Source of the DNA: an uncultured Eggerthella sp.
GTDB taxonomy: Bacteria; Actinomycetota; Coriobacteriia; Coriobacteriales; Eggerthellaceae
NCBI GenBank assembly: GCA_902464295.1
Contig: CABQIW010000011.1
Coordinates: 1-47,365, forward strand
Direction: 5' to 3'
DNA length: 47,365 bases
The notes beneath the pieces were generated by a model. That model searched no databases, was not told the DNA's origin, and saw only the letters and a list, made by a program, of their open reading frames with translations. The translations under genes were made by a program, and so were the position numbers. Below, one piece after another: positions 1 through 8,017 of the stretch; positions within the stretch are counted from its first letter, which is position 1, and each line of letters opens with the position of its first letter.

Positions 1-885
1 GCAACGGAGGATCCGGTCGAGGAGAAGCTCGGCTTTCTCCCTGGGCTGGAAAACCTCGTGCCTGCGAAAGACTTCACCGATGAAGTCGAGGTGTTCATCG
101 CCATCGATGTTCCTAATGTGGAGCGCTTGAAAGATGCAGCGACAGTACATGATCGCGCTAAGCATCATATTACGATCGATCATCATGCTTCTGATACTTC
201 GATGGCCGAGCTTAACTACGTCGACCCCGCTTCCGCTTCAGCGAGCGATCTTGCCTGGGAGCTTTTGAAGCTCCTTAACGCTACGGGTAAGGATCAGGCG
301 CTCTGCGCGCTCACGGGCATCATGACCGACACGGGACGCTTCTCTTACCAGAACGTGAATCCTACGTGCTTCATCCATGCAGCTGAGACCGTTGAAGCCG
401 GCGCGGAGCCGAACCTTATCGCGCGAGAGTTCTTCCAAAGCCGCTCGCTTCCTTCACTTCGCCTTGAGCAGCTCATGCTCTCGCGCATGATGTTCTTCTG
501 CGGCGGTGCATTCGTATGCTCCTATCTGAAGGATGCGGATTTCGAAGAGCAGGGCGCCATTCGCGACGATGCCGAGATCCTTATCGATATCTTGCGCGGT
601 ATCGCCGGTGTGCGTGTCGCGCTCATCTTGAAGGAGAATGGCAAGGGCGAGATTCGCGGAAGCCTGCGTGCGAAGGATGAGACCGATGTGGCCCAGATCG
701 CACGCGATTTTGGGGGTGGCGGTCACAAGGCTGCTGCGGGGCTTACCTATCACAAGTCGCTTGCAGATGCACTCATCGAAGTCCCGAGCGATGTCATCGA
801 GACTTGCTTTCCTGAAGATGCCGAAGCAGAAGTCGAGCGTCTGTGTATCCTCATCCGATCTTTGCGGGAAGAGCTTGATGGCTAA
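1..885 (+). CDS. nrnA: DHH/DHHA1 phosphoesterase, NrnA-like (5' end outside window)
   Basis: Cytosolic DHH-superfamily phosphoesterase, the bifunctional oligoribonuclease (nanoRNase) and pAp phosphatase type. The reading frame is open to the first base of the window, so the true start and the first DHH metal motif lie upstream; 294 residues are visible. The DHH signature (IDHHASDT) sits about 60 residues into the visible part, and the C-terminal DHHA1 substrate-binding domain ends with the glycine-rich GGGGHKAAAG motif. Family knowledge: Mn2+-dependent degradation of 2-5 nt RNAs and of 3'-phosphoadenosine 5'-phosphate. Its stop codon overlaps the truB start (ATGGCTAA), so the two are translationally coupled; in many bacteria nrnA lies in the rbfA-nrnA-truB-ribF series, which this order matches. 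Function confident; N-terminus not seen. Confidence 0.93.
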   Translation, partial: ATEDPVEEKLGFLPGLENLVPAKDFTDEVEVFIAIDVPNVERLKDAATVHDRAKHHITIDHHASDTSMAELNYVDPASASASDLAWELLKLLNATGKDQALCALTGIMTDTGRFSYQNVNPTCFIHAAETVEAGAEPNLIAREFFQSRSLPSLRLEQLMLSRMMFFCGGAFVCSYLKDADFEEQGAIRDDAEILIDILRGIAGVRVALILKENGKGEIRGSLRAKDETDVAQIARDFGGGGHKAAAGLTYHKSLADALIEVPSDVIETCFPEDAEAEVERLCILIRSLREELDG

Positions 886-1936
886 GCGCGGCTCGTCAGG
901 ATTATCGCTTCTTCTCGCGGTCGATAAACCAAAAGGAATGACCTCGCATGATGTGGTCAACCGCGTGCGCCGTGTGTTCGGCGAGAAGCGCGTCGGTCAT
1001 ATGGGAACGCTCGATCCGCTCGCGTCGGGTGTGCTGTGCGTGGCAGTCGGTCCAGCTACGCGCTTGGATGCCTTCATGAGCGGCCACAACAAGACCTATG
1101 TTATGGATATCGCGTTCGGTTGTGCGACCACGACCGATGATGTAGAAGGCGAAGTGATCTCGCGCGGGGAAGCGCCCAGCGACCTATTTAACGAACAGAT
1201 CGCGCGCGAGGTCGTTGCATCGCTGGTGGGCAAGGGCAAGCAGCTTCCGCCTGTCTATTCTGCAGTGAAGGTGAACGGACAGAAATCCTATGCGGCAGCA
1301 CGCAAGGGCAATGTGATCGATCTGAAGCCGCGCGACTTCGAGGTGTTCGTCGCAACGCTGCGCTCCGTTGAAAAAAAGCCACTTGGTGAACTGCTTCCTG
1401 CCGTTCAAGAGGGAAGCGAACTGGTGCCGGTTTGGCGTGTTTCGATGGAGGTATCGGGGGGAACCTACATGCGCTCGATCGCGCGTGATCTGGGCAAGCG
1501 CATCGGTTGCGGCGCCTTCGTTTCAGAATTGCAGCGCAGCGCTCTCGATGCCATTTCGATCGAAGAGTGCATCTCGCTCGAGTACCTTGAAGCATTTGAG
1601 GGCGATCCTGCGAGCATTGCGGTCGATCCGCTGTGCATGCTGCCGTATCGTTATGCGTTCGTGCGTGACACCGAGCTCATTCGTAAGATCGACAACGGTG
1701 CTCCGATCTTACCGGAGAAGCTCTCGCTCAATATCCCGCTCACGCATATCGCTCATGACGACTTTTGTTGTACCACTCAGGTCTTTCCTTCGTCTGATCC
1801 TTGTTTTGAGGGTGAGACGGTGGCTCTTCTTGTCGATAATCATATTAAAGCGCTCTATCGGTTCGATGAATCGAAGGGGCAGCTGTGCGCTCAGTGCATC
1901 TTTTCTCTAGGAGTTGAACGTGGCTCAAATCTATAA
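878..1936 (+). CDS. truB: tRNA pseudouridine(55) synthase
   Basis: Makes pseudouridine 55 in the T-loop of tRNAs. The protein of 352 residues starts at the ATG at 878, which overlaps the nrnA stop by 8 bases; the frame stays open further upstream but that part has no TruB similarity. Visible motifs: the N-terminal VDKPKGMTSHDVV segment, then GHMGTLDPLASG with the catalytic aspartate at about residue 46, and the YxxxIAFG-like strand after it. A C-terminal extension of about 60 residues follows the catalytic core, as in actinobacterial TruB proteins with a PUA-like tail. Its 3' end overlaps the ribF start region by 17 bases. Confident. Confidence 0.96.
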   Translation: MAKRGSSGLSLLLAVDKPKGMTSHDVVNRVRRVFGEKRVGHMGTLDPLASGVLCVAVGPATRLDAFMSGHNKTYVMDIAFGCATTTDDVEGEVISRGEAPSDLFNEQIAREVVASLVGKGKQLPPVYSAVKVNGQKSYAAARKGNVIDLKPRDFEVFVATLRSVEKKPLGELLPAVQEGSELVPVWRVSMEVSGGTYMRSIARDLGKRIGCGAFVSELQRSALDAISIEECISLEYLEAFEGDPASIAVDPLCMLPYRYAFVRDTELIRKIDNGAPILPEKLSLNIPLTHIAHDDFCCTTQVFPSSDPCFEGETVALLVDNHIKALYRFDESKGQLCAQCIFSLGVERGSNL

Positions 1937-2852
1937 CATCGATGAATCATTCGACTATGCTCTTTTCGATAACGCTTCTTGTGCGTTCGGCGTGTTCGAT
2001 GGCGTGCACAAGGGGCATCGCTACCTGCTTGAATGCGCCCGCGAGACGGCGCGGAAGGATAACGGGAAGAGCCTCGCGCTCACCTTCGATATCGACCCAG
2101 ATGAGCTCTTTCATGCCGATCGTCTGAAGAAGCTCATGAGCAATGAGCAGCGTATCGAGATGCTCGCACGCAGTGGGGTAGATGCGGTCGCGGTCCTTCA
2201 TTTCACGCGTGAGTTCGCTGCCTTGAGTCCGCTCGATTTCTTGAACCAGACTTTCAAAGGGTTCGTACCCGCGCACCTGCACGTAGGGCTGGATTTCCAT
2301 TTCGGCGCAAAAGCGGCAGGAAGCGTGGCTGATCTGGGGGAGTGGGCTGCAAGGAACATCTGCCATATCGATGCGCACAATCTTCAGAGCGAAGATGGTT
2401 TGCCCATCACCGCTACGCGCATTCGTAACCTGCTTGCCGAACACGATCTAATAGAAGCAGAACGCCTGCTCGGTCGTCCTTTTTCCATCACTGATGAAGT
2501 GCAGCCTGGACGCGGCGAAGGCATGGACATGGGTTTCAGCACCGCGAACCTCATCGTGCCGACGAACAGGCAGACGCTTTCCGAGGGCGTGTATGGTGGC
2601 TATGCCTATGTGAATGGGATCAAGTATCGTGCTGCTATTGCAGTGGGTGTTTCACCCGTGTTCGAGGATAAGACCAAGGCAACCATGGAAGTGCATATCC
2701 TCGACTTCAACCAGGACATCTATGGGGATCAGATCACGGCCGAGTTCGTCGAGTACATCCGTCCGATGATCAAATTCGATTCCGTGGACGAGCTGATCAA
2801 GACTATCCTCGCCAACATCGAGCACGTCCGCACTACCTTGCCCCTCGATTAG
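1920..2852 (+). CDS. ribF: Bifunctional riboflavin kinase / FAD synthetase
   Basis: Converts riboflavin to FMN and then to FAD. I chose the GTG at 1920 because AGGAG at 1909-1913 lies six bases upstream; a TTG at 1914 abuts this site and is less likely. 310 residues. N-terminal nucleotidyltransferase domain: GVFDGVHKGH at residues 24-33 (the H-x-G-H adenylyl-transfer motif) and a TATRIRNLL version of the S-S-T-x-I-R motif. C-terminal kinase domain: STAN in place of the usual PTAN, and MEVHILDF with the catalytic glutamate. The substitutions look conservative. The TAG stop lies inside palindromic repeat R4 (2851-2881), which also forms a stem followed by five T and so probably ends this transcript. 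Downstream ubiX is convergent and overlaps by 20 bases. Confidence 0.94.
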   Translation: MAQIYNIDESFDYALFDNASCAFGVFDGVHKGHRYLLECARETARKDNGKSLALTFDIDPDELFHADRLKKLMSNEQRIEMLARSGVDAVAVLHFTREFAALSPLDFLNQTFKGFVPAHLHVGLDFHFGAKAAGSVADLGEWAARNICHIDAHNLQSEDGLPITATRIRNLLAEHDLIEAERLLGRPFSITDEVQPGRGEGMDMGFSTANLIVPTNRQTLSEGVYGGYAYVNGIKYRAAIAVGVSPVFEDKTKATMEVHILDFNQDIYGDQITAEFVEYIRPMIKFDSVDELIKTILANIEHVRTTLPLD

Positions 2853-3468
2853 GTGATGAACGACCGGGTAGCTTATCACCTTTTTCGGGATCCCAGCGCT
2901 GAAAGGGCTCGTAGGAAAGTCCGAGTAGCGAGAAGATCTTGCCGATCAGGTGATCTTCCATATCTTGCACGGTCGTTTGTCCTCCGTAATAGGTAAGGAG
3001 CGGCGGCACGATGCTCACGGTTGGAAGCGTTGAAAGATAGCTCAGGTTCTTCAGGTGGATCGGGCTCAAGGGGCTTTCTCGCGCAACCAAGATGAGCGGG
3101 CGCTTTTCCTTGATGGTCACATCTGCCGCGCGCAAGAGCAGATTATCGGTGTATCCGCTTGCAATGCCGGCCACCGTCTTCATGCTGCAGGGGATGATGA
3201 TCATAGCATCCACTTCGAACGATCCACTTGAGATGCTCGCATCGAAGGCGGTCGGCTCATGGTAGACATGAGCGAAGCGCTTGAAGGGGTTCGAGCCTGC
3301 CGAGCCTTGTTGCGCCAGAAGTTCATACGAGGCGGTCAGAAGCGCCGAATCGGACACCACCAGATGAATCTCAACATCATCTTGCGCACGAAGCGCTTCA
3401 AGAAAGCGGAGCGCGAGCGGGCTTCCACTCGCGCCACTTATGCCTACAACGATCCGCTTCATGCTCAT
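2833..3468 (-). CDS. ubiX: UbiX-type flavin prenyltransferase
   Basis: Transfers a dimethylallyl group to FMN to make prenylated FMN, the cofactor of UbiD decarboxylases. 211 residues; the N-terminal VVGISGASGSPLA is the FMN phosphate-binding loop, IIIPCSMKTVAGIASGYTDN is the conserved central segment, and RESPLSPIHLKNL is the prenyl-phosphate binding region. It starts two bases after the ubiD stop (possible ATGs at 3468 and 3462). The last ~15 residues, after the family's usual end near QRW, are encoded by palindromic repeat R4 (2851-2881) and run into ribF on the other strand, so this tail looks like an acquired extension. Third gene of the lpdD-ubiD-ubiX unit, so it presumably supplies cofactor to the adjacent UbiD. 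Confidence 0.93.
   Translation of the reverse strand: MSMKRIVVGISGASGSPLALRFLEALRAQDDVEIHLVVSDSALLTASYELLAQQGSAGSNPFKRFAHVYHEPTAFDASISSGSFEVDAMIIIPCSMKTVAGIASGYTDNLLLRAADVTIKEKRPLILVARESPLSPIHLKNLSYLSTLPTVSIVPPLLTYYGGQTTVQDMEDHLIGKIFSLLGLSYEPFQRWDPEKGDKLPGRSSPNRGAR
2851..2881 (+). repeat. Palindromic REP-like repeat R4 / candidate ribF terminator
   Basis: A 31-base imperfect palindrome beginning inside the ribF TAG stop codon. Arms AGGTGAT and ATCACCT close the stem, the loop carries GACCGGGTA, and TTTTT follows on the + strand, so it can act as an intrinsic terminator for ribF. It matches three other copies at 22166-22194, 22399-22429 and 22445-22475, with shared core CGAACGACCGGGTAG. On the reverse strand it is read as the last codons of ubiX. 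The repeat family is seen directly; the terminator role is inference. Confidence 0.75.
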
Positions 3469-3471
3469 ATC

Positions 3472-4953
3472 CTAGCCTTCGTAGTCGGGGACCCATTTGC
3501 GTGGGTCGAGCTTCATGAATTGTGCGCGCTGGAAGCGATCCTTTTGATCGTAGGGCACCGTGCAGTCGAAGATAACCTTCGTTGCGATGCCATGATCGCG
3601 AATGGAGGGCGACATGGTGGGATTGTTCGACGGGTCGAGCGGATGCGTGCGCACGCCGGGGATGGTGATGATATCGGCATCTCCTTGGAAGCGCGTGTTC
3701 ATGGCCCACAGCACATCGTTCATGTCGAAGGGATCCACATCCTCATCGACGAGGAATACATGCTTGAGCTCGCTGAATGCAGAGAACGCGAGCAGCGCCA
3801 TCTGGCGTTGACGGCCCTCATCGGAAGGCTGCTCTTTGCGCACCTGCAGCACTGCCATGAACTTGCCGCCACCCGGGCTTGCGCAGTAAACGTTCTTCAA
3901 ACGACCGGGCATGGCGGCCTCGATCAGCTGGATGATGCTCGCTTCAGTGGGAATGCCGGCAAGAGAGACATGCTCTTCGGAAGGACCGATGCACGTCTGC
4001 ATGATGGGATCCTTGCGAGTAGTGACCGCCTTCACTTTGATGATGGGAAGCGAAGGGTTGGCAGGCCCTGTGTAACCGGGGAACTCCGGCATGGCTTTAC
4101 CAGAATGGGTGTTCTGGTCTTCTTCCACACGTTTTCCGGGGATCAGTTCGCCTTCGATCACGTATTCGGCGTGACCGATGCAGTGCTCGTCGATCGTGAG
4201 GCAATCCACAAGCCCCACGCCTTCACCGCGCAACGCACCTGCGATAGTGAGCTCGTCGTAACCGAGCGGGGTCGAAGGCGGCTCGAAGCACGTGGCAAGC
4301 TCGATCGCGGGGTCGACACCGATGCTGATCGAGATGGGCAGCGGACGCCCAAGCTTCTCGGCCTTTTCGTAGAATGCGCCGATGTGGCGCGCGCCGGGAA
4401 CCATGTAGATCGAGATCTCATCAGGGCTTTGCAGGCATAGGCGGTGGATGGTCACATCATGTTCGCCCGTCTCGGGGTCGGTGGCATAGCACAGACCGAA
4501 CGTGATATAGGGACCCGCGTCTTCGGGGGTGTTAGTGGGTGCCGGCACTAGCTTGCGTACATCGAAGCCTTCTTCGGTTGCCAGATGTACGACTTCCTGG
4601 CACTGTGCTTCGCTCTTATCTAGATAGCGCGGCGCGATAGGGTTGTTCAGTGCTTCATTCAGCGCATACGCCACGCGATCGGGTTCAACACCGATCAGGT
4701 GTGCCGCACGCTTGCGGCTTGCGAGCAGTCCGATCAGCACACGCGCATCGGGATGACCCTTGATGTTGTTGAAGATCATGGCAGGGCCGGTCTTAGTGGG
4801 GCGCTCGACCGTTCCGCCTGAACCGATGTAGCGATACACGCCACAAAGCTCGGCAGTAGGATCGACCTCAACATCGGTCTCGATCAGCTCTCCTGGTTGG
4901 GTCTTCAAATAATCGATCGCGCTTCTTAAGTCATGGATCTTGTTCGTGGTCAT
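3472..4953 (-). CDS. ubiD: UbiD-family prenylated-FMN-dependent decarboxylase
   Basis: Non-oxidative (de)carboxylase of aromatic or alpha,beta-unsaturated acids using prenylated FMN. 493 residues from the ATG at 4953, preceded by AGAAAGG seven bases upstream; the frame extends to 5019 but that part has no ribosome binding site and no family similarity. Visible family features: GPAMIFNNIKGHPDARV near the N-terminus, HRLCLQSPDEISIYMVPGARHIGAFYEKAE in parts, AEYVIEGEL with the conserved glutamates of the active site, and DEDVDPFDMNDVLWAMNTR near the C-terminus. The neighbouring lpdD places it with gallate/protocatechuate-type or related phenolic-acid decarboxylases rather than with quinone synthesis, as no other quinone genes are nearby. 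The substrate cannot be read from sequence. Confidence 0.92.
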   Translation of the reverse strand: MTTNKIHDLRSAIDYLKTQPGELIETDVEVDPTAELCGVYRYIGSGGTVERPTKTGPAMIFNNIKGHPDARVLIGLLASRKRAAHLIGVEPDRVAYALNEALNNPIAPRYLDKSEAQCQEVVHLATEEGFDVRKLVPAPTNTPEDAGPYITFGLCYATDPETGEHDVTIHRLCLQSPDEISIYMVPGARHIGAFYEKAEKLGRPLPISISIGVDPAIELATCFEPPSTPLGYDELTIAGALRGEGVGLVDCLTIDEHCIGHAEYVIEGELIPGKRVEEDQNTHSGKAMPEFPGYTGPANPSLPIIKVKAVTTRKDPIMQTCIGPSEEHVSLAGIPTEASIIQLIEAAMPGRLKNVYCASPGGGKFMAVLQVRKEQPSDEGRQRQMALLAFSAFSELKHVFLVDEDVDPFDMNDVLWAMNTRFQGDADIITIPGVRTHPLDPSNNPTMSPSIRDHGIATKVIFDCTVPYDQKDRFQRAQFMKLDPRKWVPDYEG

Positions 4954-5015
4954 GGCGTGCCTTTCTGTGTGGAAGGGTTTGCGGGTCGTTCGCGGGCGAA
5001 TAGGAAGCTTAGCGC

Positions 5016-5408
5016 TCATTGCTGGCTGGAGTTAGGAGCAAGCCGTTCAAGAAGGATGCTTGCAATCTCATGGCCGAGGGTGGTGCTCGCTTGGATGTCT
5101 TCGGGGGTGGCGTTGTCCTTATGGATGCCGCAGATGCAACACGCTGTGGTGTCGAGCGCCGCGGCAAGCGTTTCAGCTACCGTGCGGGCAACGAATTCGT
5201 CTTTATGTCCGAGGCGGTTGAGCACTGAAGAGGTGGCGCTTGTGCCTTCGCCGGTGAGCGAAGCGCGCGCTTCGGCGAGCACGACGCTGCCGATATGGGG
5301 TTCATCGCCTCCTGAAACGCACACTACCACGCAAGCACCTAAGTGCTCGATGGACACCTCGATGGTGCCGAGCGCGTGTTCGAAGGAGAACCGATCCACC
5401 GCCAACAA
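5016..5408 (-). CDS. lpdD: LpdD-like prenylated-flavin chaperone / decarboxylase small subunit
   Basis: Small protein of the LpdD family (gallate decarboxylase subunit D type, named as a prenylated-flavin chaperone). 130 residues with CVSGGDEPHIGSVVLAEAR in the first half and a GHKDEFVARTVAETLA helix; it belongs with the UbiD gene 62 bases downstream. The start is uncertain: a TTG at 5408 directly follows GGGGAGGGG, a second TTG or the GTG four codons in may be the real one. No membrane segment or signal peptide. First gene of the reverse-strand unit and divergent from dnaG across an inverted repeat at 5436-5475. Family membership fairly sure, exact role inferred from the family. Confidence 0.8.
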   Translation of the reverse strand: MLAVDRFSFEHALGTIEVSIEHLGACVVVCVSGGDEPHIGSVVLAEARASLTGEGTSATSSVLNRLGHKDEFVARTVAETLAAALDTTACCICGIHKDNATPEDIQASTTLGHEIASILLERLAPNSSQQ

Positions 5409-5435
5409 CCCCTCCCCAAGTGTTGCGGAAATGAA

Positions 5436-5475
5436 GTAGGTCAGAGAGCGTGCGATACACTAGAATATGACCTAC
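5436..5475. promoter_or_regulatory. Divergent lpdD/dnaG promoter region with inverted repeat
   Basis: GTAGGTCA at 5436-5443 and TGACCTAC at 5468-5475 are perfect 8-base inverted arms, 24 bases apart, between two divergent genes. A -10-like TAGAAT lies at 5461-5466 on the + strand; its expected -35 position coincides with the left arm, and a second AT-rich hexamer TATAAA lies at 5483-5488. The arms could be a repressor or activator site for the decarboxylase unit, for dnaG, or for both. No regulator gene is adjacent. Arms seen directly; role is inference. Confidence 0.45.
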
Positions 5476-5516
5476 CAAGCACTATAAAGTATCCTGCGAA
5501 AGAGTGAAAGAACCCC

Positions 5517-7370
5517 ATGGCGTCATTTTCCGAAGAAGACATTCGTCAGATTCGCGAAGCGAACGATCTGGTTGAGCTCTTCAGCGAACGCACGCGCGTC
5601 CAGCGAAGAGGCCGCGATTTTTGGTGCTGCTGTCCCTTTCACCAGGAAAAGACCCCTTCATGCAAGATTGATCCTTCCACGCAAACCTGGCACTGCTTCG
5701 GGTGCGGTGAAGGGGGAGATGCCATCACCTACATCGAGAAGCTCGACGATGTGGGGTTCGTGGATGCGCTGCGTTTTCTGGCGCGCCGAGCGGGCATCGA
5801 GCTGAAGGAGACCGAGACCGATCGCAAGAACCAGACCAAACGTGCCCGACTGCGCGATATCTGCCGCGAGACTGCGTCGTTTTATCACACGCTGCTCATG
5901 CGCGATCCTTCACCCGAAGCGCAGGCAGCGCGCGACTATCTTTCCGGGCGCGATCTGGGTGGAAACGTCCCGAAAACGTGGAACTTGGGGTTTGCGCCGG
6001 GAAGGCGGCGGTTGGTGACGCATCTTTCTTCGCTGGGGTTCAGCGAAGCGGAGATGATCGAAGCGAATGTGGCCGTGAGAAGCCGCAACAACTTCGGCGC
6101 GCAGGATCGCTTCTTCGACCGCGCCATGTTTCCTATCAACGACGTGAAGGGCGAGTGCATCGCGTTCGGCGGTCGCGTTATCGGCGAAGGCGAGCCAAAA
6201 TACCTCAACACCGGTGAAACGCCGCTCTTCCACAAGTCTGAAGTGCTCTACGGTCTTGACAAGGCGAAGGCCGCGATGGCTTCCACAGGCGTGGCGGTTA
6301 TCGTTGAAGGCTACACTGATGTGATCGCGCTTCATGAGGCGGGCTTCACCAATGCGGCGGCAACGCTGGGCACTGCGCTCACACGCCAGCATATCCGCAT
6401 CCTTTCGCACCATGCGAAATCCAAGATCATCTACCTCTTCGACGGCGATGCAGCAGGCCAGCGTGCAGCCGATCGCGCGCTCGAGTTCATCGACTCGAGC
6501 ATGACCCCAGAAGCGGGTATCATGCGCATCGATCTCTTCGCCGCTACCATTCCCGATGACCAGGACCCCGCTGAATACGTGAAGGCTGCGGGCGCTGAAG
6601 CGATGCAGGCGCTGCTCGACAACGCGCAACCGCTGCTCAAATACGGCATCGACCGGCGCATCGACCGCTACGACATCACGCGCCCTGAAAACAAGGTGCG
6701 GGCGATCCAAGATGCGGTTGCTGTGCTTGCGCCCATCAAGGATTCGATGCTCGCGAACGAGTATGCGGTCTACATCGCGAGCAAGGTCCACGTAGCAGAA
6801 GCGCTCGTGATCGATGAGCTTGCCAAAGTTCGTGCACCACGCACCTATGAGGATCGAGGTGCAGAAGCTGCTTACGCGCCTGCGCCTGCGCAAAGGCAGT
6901 TGAGTGGCCCAGAGCTCAATCGTTTGCGAAGCGAACGTGAGTTCTTGAGCTTAGTGGCTCAAAACCCAGCTATGGCGCCCGATTTCCTGAGCACGCTCAT
7001 GCAGACGAATTGGCACGAGAACGTTCACGAACAGCTTGCGCAGCTCCTCGTTGATATCCTGGGAGAAAACCCGATCATCACGGTGTCCGACCTTATCTTC
7101 ACTGCGCAGCAGAGAAATCCTTATGCCTCGCGCGTGCTCACTTCTTCGGTGGTGCAGGGAACCACCTCGGCATTCGACTCGCTCACCTATCTTGCGCGCG
7201 AATTGCAGATCGGCGATCTCGAGCAGACGATCGAGGAGATGACCGCCCAGCTCAAGCTCTCCGAGAGCTTGAGCGCAGAAGAGCGTGACGAACTCTTCAA
7301 GACGATCGTGGTCATCCAGAACGACCTCAACGCGTTGCGCAGCCGTCATATCGCTTCGAAGATCACATAA
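5517..7370 (+). CDS. dnaG: DNA primase
   Basis: Synthesises RNA primers at the replication fork. 617 residues, usual length. N-terminal zinc domain with Cys39, His42, Cys60 and Cys63 in CCPFHQEKTPSC and HCFGCGEGGD. The RNA polymerase core includes the basic segment around residues 200-230 and a TOPRIM domain with VAVIVEGYTDVIALHEAG and the metal-binding YLFDGDAAGQRAADRALEF. A helical C-terminal third (from about residue 430) is the DnaB-interacting part. The ATG at 5517 follows GAAAGAGTGAAAG-type purine-rich sequence. It is transcribed away from lpdD and is followed by a 94-base gap with a fresh promoter before def. No rpoD lies directly behind it, unlike in many bacteria. Confidence 0.96.
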   Translation: MASFSEEDIRQIREANDLVELFSERTRVQRRGRDFWCCCPFHQEKTPSCKIDPSTQTWHCFGCGEGGDAITYIEKLDDVGFVDALRFLARRAGIELKETETDRKNQTKRARLRDICRETASFYHTLLMRDPSPEAQAARDYLSGRDLGGNVPKTWNLGFAPGRRRLVTHLSSLGFSEAEMIEANVAVRSRNNFGAQDRFFDRAMFPINDVKGECIAFGGRVIGEGEPKYLNTGETPLFHKSEVLYGLDKAKAAMASTGVAVIVEGYTDVIALHEAGFTNAAATLGTALTRQHIRILSHHAKSKIIYLFDGDAAGQRAADRALEFIDSSMTPEAGIMRIDLFAATIPDDQDPAEYVKAAGAEAMQALLDNAQPLLKYGIDRRIDRYDITRPENKVRAIQDAVAVLAPIKDSMLANEYAVYIASKVHVAEALVIDELAKVRAPRTYEDRGAEAAYAPAPAQRQLSGPELNRLRSEREFLSLVAQNPAMAPDFLSTLMQTNWHENVHEQLAQLLVDILGENPIITVSDLIFTAQQRNPYASRVLTSSVVQGTTSAFDSLTYLARELQIGDLEQTIEEMTAQLKLSESLSAEERDELFKTIVVIQNDLNALRSRHIASKIT

Positions 7371-7384
7371 TAGCGATAACTTCT

Positions 7385-7393
7385 TGCTATACT
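7385..7393 (+). promoter_or_regulatory. Extended -10 promoter upstream of def
   Basis: TGCTATACT at 7385-7393 is an extended -10 element (TGn plus TATACT). The -35 position 17 bases upstream is poor, which is typical of extended -10 promoters. A start near 7400 would give a leader of about 65 bases ahead of def and would drive def-fmt-rsmB. Inference from motif only. Confidence 0.45.
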
Positions 7394-7464
7394 TCAAGCG
7401 AACGAACAGCGCATCGTAGCGCAGGCAACCTGATTCACCTAACAGTTTGAGAAAGGCTCTTCCT

Positions 7465-7995
7465 TTGAGAACATTGAAGATCGTAACCGCTCCCGATCCT
7501 GGTTTGCAGGCAATCTGCGAACCGTGCGATCCAAGCGATAAATCCCTGAAGAAGCTCGCCCAGCGTATGGCGGCAACCATGTATAAGAACAACGGCTGCG
7601 GACTTGCAGCACCTCAGGTAGGCATCTTGAAGCGTCTCGTGGTCATCGACTGCGGAGACCCCGAAGATGATCCCGATCCGATCTACCTTATCAACCCCGA
7701 GATCATCGCGCTCGAAGGCGAGCCGGAGCTGGGGGGAGAAGGCTGCCTGTCGCTTCCGGGCATCAGCGTGAATGTCTCGCGTCAGCCGTTCGCGCGTGTG
7801 CGATATTTCGATCTCGATGGCGATGAATGCATCATCGAGGGCGATGGCTTGCTCGGCCGCTGCTTGCAGCACGAGATCGACCACTTGGATGGCAAGACGC
7901 TCTTCGAAGCGTGCAGTCCGATCGATAAGGTTCGAGCGCTGCGAGAATACCAAGATGCGCTCGCACGCGGCGCAAAGCCTGGCGAAGTTGAATAG
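7465..7995 (+). CDS. def: Peptide deformylase
   Basis: Removes the N-formyl group from new proteins. I take the TTG at 7465, since GAGAAAGG ends eight bases upstream; another in-frame TTG at 7447 has no such site. 176 residues with the three metal/active-site motifs in order: GCGLAAPQVG (44-53), EGCLSLPG (92-99) with the metal cysteine, and HEIDHLDG (136-143) with the two metal histidines and catalytic glutamate. The gene is followed after 22 bases by fmt, the enzyme that adds the formyl group, the common def-fmt pairing. Confident. Confidence 0.96.
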   Translation: MRTLKIVTAPDPGLQAICEPCDPSDKSLKKLAQRMAATMYKNNGCGLAAPQVGILKRLVVIDCGDPEDDPDPIYLINPEIIALEGEPELGGEGCLSLPGISVNVSRQPFARVRYFDLDGDECIIEGDGLLGRCLQHEIDHLDGKTLFEACSPIDKVRALREYQDALARGAKPGEVE

Positions 7996-8017
7996 TCAGC
8001 AGAAGGAAGGCGCGGGT

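Noticed and set aside
1880..1920. An FMN riboswitch before ribF
   Set aside because: ribF overlaps truB, so there is no leader to hold one.
3259..4440. A 393-codon open frame opposite ubiD and ubiX
   Set aside because: Antisense shadow of clearly recognised UbiX/UbiD proteins; His/Arg-rich without any family motif.
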